Shown piece by piece: positions 54,636-62,315 of a stretch of DNA of 64,000 bases; positions within the stretch are counted from its first letter, which is position 1; each line of letters starts with the position of its first letter. The notes under the pieces are model-generated. The model was not told where the DNA came from. It worked only from the letters and a program-made list of their open reading frames with translations, and ran no database searches. The DNA lies in contig NZ_JACHYN010000008.1 of NCBI RefSeq assembly GCF_014192915.1, positions 136,989 to 200,988 of the forward strand, read 5' to 3'. Origin of the DNA: Azospirillum sp. OGB3 (GTDB lineage Bacteria; Pseudomonadota; Alphaproteobacteria; Azospirillales; Azospirillaceae). The translations under genes and the position numbers were made by a program.

Positions 54636-55867
54636 GCCGCCTGGATGAAGCCGCAAAGCATGTTGAGGTGGACTCCGAGGTTCTCGAGAAACTGAAGTAC
54701 GCCAAGGAGACGTTGAGCGTCCGCCTGTCCGTGCGCATGGACGACGGGTCGCGGCGCTCCTTTCCGGCGTGGCGCTGCCGCTACGACGACACGCGCGGTC
54801 CGACCAAGGGCGGCATCCGCTTCCACCCGAGTTCCAACCTGGAGGAGGTGACCACGCTGGCCTTCTGGATGACCTTCAAGTGCGCGGTGATGAACCTGCC
54901 CTATGGCGGGGGCAAGGGCGCGGTGAAGGTCGATCCGCACAGCCTGTCCAAGTCGGAGCTGGAGCGTCTGTCGCGGGCCTATGTCCAGGCCTTCGCCGGC
55001 ATGATCGGCCCCGACCGCGACATCCCGGCGCCGGACGTCTACACCAATTCCATGATCATGGGCTGGATGGCCGACGAGTACAGCTCCATTGTCCGCCAGC
55101 CGAGCCCGGCGGTCATCACCGGCAAGCCGCTGCCGCTCGGCGGTTCGCTCGGGCGCGACGACGCGACCGCGCGCGGCGGCTACTACCTCATCAAGCATCT
55201 GGAAGAGGATCTGCGCCTGTCCGGATCGGCCCGCCGGGTGGTGATCCAGGGCTACGGCAACGCCGGCTTCCACATCGCCCGCCTGCTGCACGCGGACGGC
55301 TACCGCATCGTCGGCCTGTCCGATTCCCGCGGAGCCATCGCCTGCGAGGACGGGCTGGACCCGCAGGCCGTGCAGACGGCCAAGGAGCGGGGCGGCTCGG
55401 TGACCGCCTACACCGAGAACGGTGCCCGTGCGGTGACCGGCGACGAGCTGCTGAGCACCGCGTGCGAGATCCTGGTCCCCGCGGCGCTGGAGGATCAGAT
55501 CCACAAGGGCAACGCCGGGCTCATCAAGGCGCGCGTCGTCCTGGAACTCGCCAACGGCCCGGTCACGCCGGACGCCGACCGCATCCTGAACGAGGCCGGC
55601 GTCATCGTCCTGCCCGATATTCTGGCGAACGCCGGCGGCGTGACGGTGTCCTACTTCGAGTGGGTGCAGAACCGCCAGGGCTACTATTGGGGCCTCGGCG
55701 AGATCCACGAGCGCCTTCGCGTGATCATGGAGACCGAGGGTCGCCGGGTCTGGGACATGGGCACGGCCAAAAACATCCCGATGCGCACGGCGGCCTACGC
55801 CCACGCGCTGGAGCGGCTGTCGAACGCCATCGCCGCGCATGGAACGCAGCCGTTCTTCGTCGGCTGA
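54608..55867 (+). CDS. gdhA: glutamate dehydrogenase (Glu/Leu/Phe/Val dehydrogenase family)
   Basis: The 419-residue enzyme interconverts glutamate and 2-oxoglutarate plus ammonium. The N-terminal domain has the substrate-binding signature DDTRGPTKGGIRFHP and the catalytic Lys in NLPYGGGKGAVKVDP (about residue 105), and the catalytic Asp region is DRDIPAPDVYTN. The Rossmann motif is VIQGYGNAGFHIARLL near 215. The length of 419 matches hexameric bacterial enzymes of the roughly 420-residue NAD-type class rather than the 450-residue NADP biosynthetic class, so a catabolic or dual role is likely. ATG 54608 is preceded by GGGGAAAAGGA. It has a palindrome-rich promoter and a small upstream ORF. 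Confidence 0.93.
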   Translation: MDDLLSGALSRLDEAAKHVEVDSEVLEKLKYAKETLSVRLSVRMDDGSRRSFPAWRCRYDDTRGPTKGGIRFHPSSNLEEVTTLAFWMTFKCAVMNLPYGGGKGAVKVDPHSLSKSELERLSRAYVQAFAGMIGPDRDIPAPDVYTNSMIMGWMADEYSSIVRQPSPAVITGKPLPLGGSLGRDDATARGGYYLIKHLEEDLRLSGSARRVVIQGYGNAGFHIARLLHADGYRIVGLSDSRGAIACEDGLDPQAVQTAKERGGSVTAYTENGARAVTGDELLSTACEILVPAALEDQIHKGNAGLIKARVVLELANGPVTPDADRILNEAGVIVLPDILANAGGVTVSYFEWVQNRQGYYWGLGEIHERLRVIMETEGRRVWDMGTAKNIPMRTAAYAHALERLSNAIAAHGTQPFFVG

Positions 55868-56014
55868 TCCGTGCGTGGCGGGAAGGGGAGCCCGCCGGGC
55901 TTCCCCTCATCGCATCGGCGCCCACCGCATAGGCGAACGCGCCGGTTGGACGGTATAGTCGATGCCCTGTCCACCCGTGCCGTTCGCCCGTGCAGCCCGA
56001 AAGACTGTTCTGAG

Positions 56015-57673
56015 ATGCCTTTTCCACCCGCCAGCCGTGCGACGGGAACGCCGGCCATCCTGACCGGCCGGGACATGGTCCTGCTGTCCCTTGCCTTCCT
56101 GGCGGCCTATCTGCCCATCGACTGGCTGACCTTTATTCATCCCCGGCCGAGCCTCAACATCACGCCGTGGAACCCGCCGGCGGGGCTCTACATGGCCCTT
56201 CTGCTGTGGACCGGCGCGCGTGGCCTGCCGATGGTCTACGCCACGCTGATCCTCGCCGATCTGGTGGTGCGCGGGCATCCCGCCTCGATCGCCTCGCTGC
56301 TGCTCTCGAACCTCGCCATCGTCGCCGGCTACGGGGCCGCCGCCCATGTGCTGCGCCACCGGGTGGCGATCGGTCTGGCATTGAACCGGGTGCGCGACGT
56401 CGGCTGGCTGGTCGGCGTCACCTTCCTGAGCGCCGCCGTCGTGGCGCCCCTCTTTGTCGGCGTGTTCGTCCTGGACGGGGCCTTGCCCGCCTCCGACCTG
56501 CCGACGCTGGCGTTCCAATACTGGCTGGGCGACGCCATCGGCATCGCCGTGGTCACGCCCTTCGTCCTCCTCCTGCACCGGCCGGACCAGACGCCCGCCT
56601 GGAGCGTGCCGAAGACGCCCACCGCCGCCCAGACGGCCGCCATCGCCGCGGCCCTGCTGCTGGTCTTCCTGCCCATCGGCGACGGTCAGTTCAACCTGTT
56701 CTACGTGCTGTTCCTGCCCCTCGTCTGGGTGGCGGTGTCGCACGGCCTGCCGGGCGCGGTGCTGGCGGCCCTGGCCATCCAGAGCGGCCTGATCGCCGGG
56801 TTGCAGGCGATCGGCCTTCCCCTGGGCGCGGTGGTCTATCACCAGACGCTGATGCTGGCCCTGGCCATCACCGCCCTGTTCCTCGGCGCGCTGGTCAGCG
56901 AACGGCGGGAGATCGAGGTCCGGCTGCGCGAACACCAGACCGAGCTGGCCCACCTCTCCCGCCTCACGGTGACCGGGGAGATGGCGTCCGCCCTGGCCCA
57001 CGAGCTGAATCAGCCGCTGCTGGCCGCCATCAGCTACGCGCGCGCCGCCCAGCGCCTGCTGGAAGACAACGACACGCCGCCGCGCGCCCACGAGCTCATC
57101 GACAAGGCGGTGATCCAGGCGGAGCGCGCGGGCGAGGTCATCCGCGGGCTGCGAACCTTCCTGAGCAAGGGGTCGCTTCAACTGGCTCCGGAATCGGCCG
57201 GCGAGATCCTGCGCGAGACGCTGACGCTGGTGCGGGGGGATGCCGCCTACAACCGGGTCCAGCTTCGGGTGGACATGGCCGAGCCGCTTCCCCTCGTTCT
57301 GTGCGACCGCATCCAGATCGAACAGGTCCTCCTCAACCTGGTGCACAACAGCATCGAGGCCATCGCCGCGGCGGACAGCCCGGTGCGCGAGGTCGTCCTG
57401 CGTGTCCGGGCCACGCCGCCGGCCGGCCTGACCTTCGAGGTCGAGGACAGCGGTCCCGGCGTGTCGGCGGGCATGGTCGAGCATCTCTACTCGCCGTTCG
57501 CCACCACGAAGCCGGCGGGCATGGGGCTCGGCCTGCCCATCTGCCGCTCGATCGTCGAGAGCCACGGCGGCAGGCTGTGGCTCGGCCGCACCGGTTCGAC
57601 CGGTTCCGTTTTCCAAGTCTTTCTGCCCGCAGCCCGTTCCGACACCCGGCCATCTCATGACCCAGACCGATAA
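56015..57673 (+). CDS. MASE1-domain sensor histidine kinase
   Basis: The 552-residue kinase starts at ATG 56015; the frame is open to 55871 but with a polar leader. An eight-helix MASE1 sensor (about 20-300; NITPWNPPAGLYMALLLWTGARGLP, VTFLSAAVVAPLFVGV) is followed by a FixL/DctB-type kinase core. The H box GEMASALAHELNQPLLAAISYARAA lies near 328, the N box NLVHNSIEAI near 442, and GMGLGLPICRSIVESHGG near 505. MASE1 domains sense unknown membrane or extracellular cues. It overlaps the following regulator gene by 17 bp and forms a two-component pair with it. Confidence 0.9.
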   Translation: MPFPPASRATGTPAILTGRDMVLLSLAFLAAYLPIDWLTFIHPRPSLNITPWNPPAGLYMALLLWTGARGLPMVYATLILADLVVRGHPASIASLLLSNLAIVAGYGAAAHVLRHRVAIGLALNRVRDVGWLVGVTFLSAAVVAPLFVGVFVLDGALPASDLPTLAFQYWLGDAIGIAVVTPFVLLLHRPDQTPAWSVPKTPTAAQTAAIAAALLLVFLPIGDGQFNLFYVLFLPLVWVAVSHGLPGAVLAALAIQSGLIAGLQAIGLPLGAVVYHQTLMLALAITALFLGALVSERREIEVRLREHQTELAHLSRLTVTGEMASALAHELNQPLLAAISYARAAQRLLEDNDTPPRAHELIDKAVIQAERAGEVIRGLRTFLSKGSLQLAPESAGEILRETLTLVRGDAAYNRVQLRVDMAEPLPLVLCDRIQIEQVLLNLVHNSIEAIAAADSPVREVVLRVRATPPAGLTFEVEDSGPGVSAGMVEHLYSPFATTKPAGMGLGLPICRSIVESHGGRLWLGRTGSTGSVFQVFLPAARSDTRPSHDPDR

Positions 57674-58283
57674 AACCTCCACCGGCGAACCGACCGTCTT
57701 CATCATCGACGACGACGAGGCGGTCCGCGACGCGCTCTCCGTTCTCGTCGAGGTGGCCGGCCTGTCTGTGCGCACCTTCGTCAACGCGCTGGAATTCCTG
57801 CACCGTTACAGCCCGGAGCAGCCGGGTTGCGTGGTGGCCGACCTCCGCATGCCCTTCATGGACGGGCTGGAGCTTCAGGAGGAGCTGGCTCGGCGCGGCT
57901 GCGGCCTGCCGGTCATCATCATCACCGCCCATGGCGAGGTGAGTTCCGCCGTCACCGCCTTCCGGTCCGGAGCGGTCGATTTCCTGGAAAAGCCGTTCGA
58001 CGACGGCGTCTTCCTGCGCCGCGTCCACGAGGCCCTGCAACGCGACGCCCTCCAGCGCCGGGACCGCTCCGCCGCGGAGTCTGCCCTGGCGAAGCTGGCC
58101 CTTCTCAGCCCCCGCGAACGGGATGTGGCCGCGCTGATGGTGGAGGGCTGCGCCAACAAAGCCATCGCGATCCGCCTCGGGATCGGCGTCCGCACGGTGG
58201 AGACCCACCGCGCGAACATTCTCAGCAAACTCGACATCCGGACAGTTCCGGAACTCATGCGCCTGTGGATGCACACACCGTGA
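57657..58283 (+). CDS. FixJ-type response regulator (REC-LuxR HTH)
   Basis: The 208-residue regulator has a receiver (TVFIIDDDEAVRDALSVLVE, phosphoacceptor Asp in VVADLRMPFMDG near residue 61, Lys in DFLEKPFDD) and a C-terminal LuxR-type helix-turn-helix (LSPRERDVAALMVEGCANKAIAIRLGIGVRTVETHRANILSKL, given in the usual three-helix order). It would be phosphorylated by the MASE1 kinase and activate unknown promoters. The layout matches FixJ/TodT/StyR proteins. The coupled start at 57657 lies within the kinase gene. Confidence 0.92.
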   Translation: MTQTDKTSTGEPTVFIIDDDEAVRDALSVLVEVAGLSVRTFVNALEFLHRYSPEQPGCVVADLRMPFMDGLELQEELARRGCGLPVIIITAHGEVSSAVTAFRSGAVDFLEKPFDDGVFLRRVHEALQRDALQRRDRSAAESALAKLALLSPRERDVAALMVEGCANKAIAIRLGIGVRTVETHRANILSKLDIRTVPELMRLWMHTP

Positions 58284-58319
58284 TGCGCATCCACGTCACC
58301 GGTGTTTGAGCGGTCGAAT

Positions 58320-59165
58320 TCAGCGCAGGAAGTACTGCACCGGCACCACCAACTCCATGCGGTCCTGCGCCACGTCCGGCGGCGGGGCCGGGAGCGGGGA
58401 GGCGCGTTCGACCAGAGCGATCGTCTCTTCGTCCAGCGCCTCGAAGCCGGAGCCCTTGTGCAGCCGCACCGCCAACACCCGGCCCTGCCGGTCGAGCGTG
58501 ATGTGGACCTGCGGCACGCCCTGCTGGCGCCGCATCTGGGCAATGCGGGGATAGCGCTTGTAGCGTTCCAGATGGCCGAGCACGGCGCCGTGCCAGGTGG
58601 GCAGCGCGTTGCTGTTGCGCGGCACCGGCGCCGCCTGGGCCGGGGCGCCCGCGGGCGGGGCGGTGGCGGGAGCGGCGTTGGCCGGGGCTTCCGTCACCGG
58701 CTTGGGCGGCGCCTGCGGTTGCGGGCGCGGCTTCGGCGGTTCGGCCTTGGGCTTCGGCTTGGGCTCTTCCTTGGGCTTGGGCTTCGGCTTGGGGGGCGGC
58801 TCCGGGAGGGTGACCTCCGCCGGCACGGGAGGGGGCGGCTCCGGAGCGATCTCGGGGATGGGTTCGGGTTCCGGTTCCGGCTCGATCACCGGCTCGGGCG
58901 GCAGTTCCGGCTCCGGGAGCATCGATTCCAGCGTCGGCGGCGGCTCGGCGGCCGGCGTTTCCGGCATCGGCGGCAGATCGAGCATCACCGCGGGCGGCAT
59001 GGCCGGCGCCTCTTCCATCGCGACGTGCCAGGACAGCGCACCGACCGCGACGAGGGCGTGGGCGCCCAGCACGACGAGCAGGCTGCCGCCCCAGCGCGCC
59101 AGGGCGGGCGCCGTGCGCTCGCCATCCTCCGGAAGGTCGTTGGGATCGACGGTCGCCACGCTCAT
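58320..59165 (-). CDS. tonB: TonB energy transducer
   Basis: The 281-residue protein has a short cytoplasmic tail, one membrane anchor near residues 30-50 (SLLVVLGAHALVAVGALSW), a long periplasmic Pro/Glu then Pro/Lys region (PEPEPEPIPEIAPEPPPP, PKPKPKPKEEPKPKPK) spanning the envelope, and a C-terminal TonB domain with YPRIAQMRRQQGVPQVHITLDRQGRV. It transmits the ExbB-ExbD proton-motive energy to TonB-dependent outer-membrane receptors, typically for iron complexes. It overlaps exbD by 4 bp and converges with the FixJ-type regulator gene. Confidence 0.92.
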   Translation of the reverse strand: MSVATVDPNDLPEDGERTAPALARWGGSLLVVLGAHALVAVGALSWHVAMEEAPAMPPAVMLDLPPMPETPAAEPPPTLESMLPEPELPPEPVIEPEPEPEPIPEIAPEPPPPVPAEVTLPEPPPKPKPKPKEEPKPKPKAEPPKPRPQPQAPPKPVTEAPANAAPATAPPAGAPAQAAPVPRNSNALPTWHGAVLGHLERYKRYPRIAQMRRQQGVPQVHITLDRQGRVLAVRLHKGSGFEALDEETIALVERASPLPAPPPDVAQDRMELVVPVQYFLR

Positions 59166-59584
59166 TTCGCGGCCGCGCCTTCCAGCCCGACCAGGGCGAT
59201 CTTCAGATAGCCGGCGGCGCGCAGCGCGTTCATCACCTCGGTCAGCGCACCGTAATCCACGCTGCGGTCGGCGCGCAGGAAGACGCGCGCGCCCTTGTCG
59301 CCGTTCGTCACCCCGTCCAGCGCCGCCGCCAGGGACTCCCGCGCCACCGGCGTGTCGCCCACCGACAGGCTCTTGTCGGCCTGGATGGTCAGGAACAGGG
59401 GCTTGTCGGGCCGCGGCTGCGGCTGGGCGGTGGAGGCCGGCAGGTCCACCGGCACGTCCACCGTCGCCAGCGGGGCCGCCACCATGAAGATGATGAGCAG
59501 CACGAGCATCACGTCGATGAAGGGCGTGACGTTGATGTCGTGCGACTCGGTGAGATCGTCGCCGTCGTCCAGACGCGCCGCCAT
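59162..59584 (-). CDS. exbD: biopolymer transport protein ExbD
   Basis: The 140-residue protein has one membrane helix (DVMLVLLIIFMVAAPLATV) with the essential Asp just at its start in TPFIDVMLVL. A periplasmic domain follows, ending LKIALVGLEGAAAK. It forms the proton-conducting stator with ExbB. It lies 4 bp after exbB and overlaps tonB by 4 bp, in the order exbB, exbD, tonB. Confidence 0.94.
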   Translation of the reverse strand: MAARLDDGDDLTESHDINVTPFIDVMLVLLIIFMVAAPLATVDVPVDLPASTAQPQPRPDKPLFLTIQADKSLSVGDTPVARESLAAALDGVTNGDKGARVFLRADRSVDYGALTEVMNALRAAGYLKIALVGLEGAAAK

Positions 59585-59588
59585 GGTC

Positions 59589-60530
59589 TTACTCCGCCGC
59601 CTTGGACACGGCGCGCGGCAGGGCGCGGCGGTCCATGTCGCGGCTCAGCAGCCGCAGCACCGCCGCCGAGGAATCGCCGAGCTGGGCGCGGTAGCCGCCG
59701 ATGGAGCGGGCGAAGCCGTTGTAGATCACCACGGCCGGGATGGCCGCGACGAGGCCGATGGCCGTCGCCAGCAGCGCCTCGGCGATGCCGGGCGCCACCA
59801 CGGCGAGGTTGGTCGTCTGCGACTTGGCGATGCCGATGAAGCTGACCATGATGCCCCACACCGTGCCGAACAGCCCGACGAAGGGGGCCGTGGAGCCGAT
59901 GCTGGCGAGGATGCCGGTGCCGCGCATCATGCGCCGCCCCTCCGCCGCCTCGATCCGCTCCAGGCGGGAGGCCGCACGCTCCTTCAGACCGTCCTGGGAG
60001 GGGGCGTCGGCGGACTGGTGGGCCTCGGCGATCACGGCGCGCAGGAAGGCGGTGGCCGGAGTCTTCTCGAAGCCGATGCTCTCGGCCGCCTGGGTCAGCG
60101 AGCGCGCCTGCTCCAGCGCCGCCAAGGAAGCCCGCGCCTTGCGCTTGGCCTTCGACAGTTCCAGCGACTTGGCGAGGAAGATGGTCCAGGTCGCCACCGA
60201 GGCCAGCGCCAGCCCGATCATCACCGCCTGCACCACCGGGCTCGCCGCCATGAACATGCCCCAGGGGGACAGGTCGTGCGGCAGGATCGCCGTCGCTGCG
60301 GTCATGTGGTCCAGCCCGGCGGCCGCTCCCGCCGCAGCGTCCGGCGACGCCAGCGGGGCCGCCAGCGTGTCGGCGGAGGGCGCCGTCACGGGAGGCGCCA
60401 CGGGCGCCGGTGCCGTGGGAGCGCCGCCGTTGGTTGCGGGGACGCCCTGCGCCCTGCCAAGTCCGCTCGACAGGAGGGTGCCGGCGGCGGCCATCGCGGC
60501 GATGGAACGGGTGTGAAGCGCTGTGAACAT
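59589..60530 (-). CDS. exbB: biopolymer transport protein ExbB with signal-bearing N-terminal extension
   Basis: The 313-residue protein has a signal peptide-like start (MFTALHTRSIAAMAAAGTLLS), an Ala/Pro-rich periplasmic segment to about 85, then the three-helix ExbB core. The core contains VVQAVMIGLALASVATWTIFLAKS and IGSTAPFVGLFGTVWGIMVSFIGIAKSQ, plus LVAAIPAVVIYNGFAR with the conserved Thr/Pro residues of the MotA/TolQ/ExbB family. The long cleaved N-terminus is typical of alphaproteobacterial ExbB. The region upstream carries a Fur-like box, so iron-repressed expression of the exbB-exbD-tonB unit is expected. Confidence 0.93.
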   Translation of the reverse strand: MFTALHTRSIAAMAAAGTLLSSGLGRAQGVPATNGGAPTAPAPVAPPVTAPSADTLAAPLASPDAAAGAAAGLDHMTAATAILPHDLSPWGMFMAASPVVQAVMIGLALASVATWTIFLAKSLELSKAKRKARASLAALEQARSLTQAAESIGFEKTPATAFLRAVIAEAHQSADAPSQDGLKERAASRLERIEAAEGRRMMRGTGILASIGSTAPFVGLFGTVWGIMVSFIGIAKSQTTNLAVVAPGIAEALLATAIGLVAAIPAVVIYNGFARSIGGYRAQLGDSSAAVLRLLSRDMDRRALPRAVSKAAE

Positions 60531-60573
60531 TGGCGGTTCAAACTTCTTTGCGGCTGACTTGCTTCCTGTATAG

Positions 60574-60594
60574 TGCGAACGACTCTCATTTGCA
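60574..60594. promoter_or_regulatory. Fur-type box in the exbB promoter
   Basis: On the exbB strand the sequence reads TGCAAATGAGAGTCGTTCGCA's core AATGAGAGTCGTT, with outer arms TGC and GCA. It resembles the classic Fur 19-mer and shares the TGC...GCA frame with the box at 53859. It lies 44 bp upstream of exbB and 91 bp upstream of the divergent small gene. Confidence 0.6.
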
Positions 60595-60684
60595 CCCATA
60601 AAGTGCTATATTGCTGCTATGCGACAAATGGGCGGCACGCCGGTTGTTCACAGCGTGACATGTGAACCGCAAGGGAAGATTGCG

Positions 60685-60945
60685 ATGCCCAAGGTCCGGA
60701 CCGTATCGGAACATGGCAGCTTCCGGCTCGTCGAGAGGGACGGCCGCTACGCCGTGATCGAGGCGCGCGACGGCCAGATCTACGGTCTCCATGCGGAGGC
60801 GGGCGACCGTCCCAGCGCGCCGGACCGTCCGGACGCCGCCGAATCCGTCGTCGCCCCCGGCGACTGGAACGCCGAGGATGAGGCCCGCCGCCGCTTCGAG
60901 GAGTTGACGGCCCGCGGCGAGGACCTTGCCCGCAAAATCTGGTGA
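60685..60945 (+). CDS. small hypothetical protein, 86 aa
   Basis: ATG 60685 has AAGGGA nine bases upstream. The protein starts MPKVRTVSEHGSFRLVERDGRYAVIEARDGQIYGLH, a beta-rich segment. A Pro/Asp-rich linker and a C-terminal helix DEARRRFEELTARGEDLARKIW follow. There is no signal peptide, Cys or recognised motif. It is divergent from exbB and both share the region containing the Fur-like box, so it could be an iron-regulated small protein. Confidence 0.55.
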   Translation: MPKVRTVSEHGSFRLVERDGRYAVIEARDGQIYGLHAEAGDRPSAPDRPDAAESVVAPGDWNAEDEARRRFEELTARGEDLARKIW

Positions 60946-60967
60946 TCCACATGGGGGGCAGCGCGGT

Positions 60968-61789
60968 TCAGAACGCCTGGATCGCCTGCGACGAGACCCT
61001 CCGCCACCGCGCATCGGCGTCCTTCAGCATGGTCTGGATGTGACCGATGTGGACCTGCCCGTAGAGGATCAGGATGTTGCGGTCCGGTTCGGCCTTGATC
61101 GCCGCCACCACCTTCTCCTCGCGCAGGGTGGTCAGCGCGGGCGGCAGGGCCTCGCGCACCATGGAGCCCGACGCGGTGGTGGCCAGCATGATGCGGATGG
61201 CGGCCTGGACGCGCCGCTGCACCCAGCCCGGCAGTGTGTCGTACTCCTCCCGGAGCTGCGCCAGATCGATGGTTTCCGGATCGGCGTCGTCCGGGTCGTC
61301 GGGGGGCAGGGCGGCCAGCAGTTGCGACAGGGTGACGTCGACGTTGCGGGCGTCCGGTCCCGGCGGGCCGATCAGGGTGCGGTTGTCCTGAAGCACCAGC
61401 CCGTCGCCGAGCAGGCTCGCCATCATCTCGTAGGGATGCTGCTTGCTGTCGGGGTTCCAGTCCGCCCCCAGCCGGCGCAGCACGTCGGCCACCCCGGCGG
61501 GGTTGGAGGAGTCGTCGGGACGGACCTCCTCGTAGAAGACCAGCCAGCCCTCCTGGCGCCGCTGGGCGATGTGCCGGGCGATGCCGCTGTAGAAGTCCGG
61601 CTTGGCGACATGGACCATGCCCTGCATCTCCACCTGCCGCCGCCCGTCGCTCATCACGACTCGGGACAGCTCCAGGGGGATGTGGTCGGCGATCACCGGC
61701 AGGGCGGCCACCACCCCCACGGTCAGGGTGACGAGGCCGCCGGCCAGGATGCCGACGGCGATCAGGGCGGTTCGGAGCGCGCGCTTCAT
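60968..61789 (-). CDS. membrane-anchored TraB/TIKI-like protein
   Basis: The 273-residue protein begins at ATG 61789 with one membrane anchor (ALIAVGILAGGLVTLTVGVVAA). The rest is probably periplasmic. Two GxxH-like motifs, VEMQGMVHVAKPDFYSGI near residue 55 and ILILYGQVHIGHIQTML near 250, match the paired motifs of the TraB/GumN/EreA (TIKI) superfamily, proposed to be metal-dependent hydrolases or proteases. The EEV residues in LVFYEEVRPDD fit the acidic site of that fold. The substrate is unknown, and the assignment rests on motifs seen by eye. Confidence 0.55.
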   Translation of the reverse strand: MKRALRTALIAVGILAGGLVTLTVGVVAALPVIADHIPLELSRVVMSDGRRQVEMQGMVHVAKPDFYSGIARHIAQRRQEGWLVFYEEVRPDDSSNPAGVADVLRRLGADWNPDSKQHPYEMMASLLGDGLVLQDNRTLIGPPGPDARNVDVTLSQLLAALPPDDPDDADPETIDLAQLREEYDTLPGWVQRRVQAAIRIMLATTASGSMVREALPPALTTLREEKVVAAIKAEPDRNILILYGQVHIGHIQTMLKDADARWRRVSSQAIQAF

Positions 61790-61850
61790 GCCCCGACGCT
61801 GGCACGAAACGGGGGGCGGGGGCAACCGCTCCGGCCGAAGATGCCGAACC

Positions 61851-62207
61851 TTACACCCCGACCTCCACCGCGGCGTTGACGATGTAGATCATCTCGTTGC
61901 GGTCGTTCTTGTCGGCCAGGAAGATGCCGCTGGGCGCCAGCATGCCGCCGGACACCACGTTGAAGGAGACCTGCCCGTAGGGGAAGACGGCCCGCACGGC
62001 CTCAAGGTCCAGACGGTCGGCGTCCGCCGGGACGGCGAGATGAACGCGGACCTGCATCCGGCTGGTGTCGCCATCGACCAGCGCGCGCATGCCGGGCATG
62101 GAGTTGCGCTCGATGGCGTTGCGCACGGCGCGCACCGCGGCCTTGGTCACGTCCTGCCCGTGCAGATCGGCGCCCATGCCGAGTTCGACGAACATTACCT
62201 GCTTCAT
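61851..62207 (-). CDS. Lin0512 family protein
   Basis: The 118-residue protein has the typical size of the Lin0512 family. Recognisable segments are MKQVMFVELGMGADLHGQDVTKAAVRAVRNAI, MPGMRALVDGDTSRMQVRVHLAVP, and VSFNVVSGGMLAPSGIFLADK. It looks like a small two-domain alpha/beta protein with no known function. GAGGAAG stands seven bases before ATG 62207. It stands alone between the TraB-like gene and the metalloprotease gene on the same strand. Confidence 0.8.
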   Translation of the reverse strand: MKQVMFVELGMGADLHGQDVTKAAVRAVRNAIERNSMPGMRALVDGDTSRMQVRVHLAVPADADRLDLEAVRAVFPYGQVSFNVVSGGMLAPSGIFLADKNDRNEMIYIVNAAVEVGV

Positions 62208-62315
62208 GGTCGTGCTTCCTCGTTGTGCCTCGCTCGGTCATTCCGTTTGAGAATGCGTCAGGATCGGTGCGGCGCGGCAGTCGGTCGGGCCAGTTTTCCG
62301 ACCTGCGGAATGCGG

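Noticed and set aside
55880..55906. Hairpin after gdhA
   Set aside because: The arms are interrupted by a bulge and there is no T run, too weak to call a terminator.
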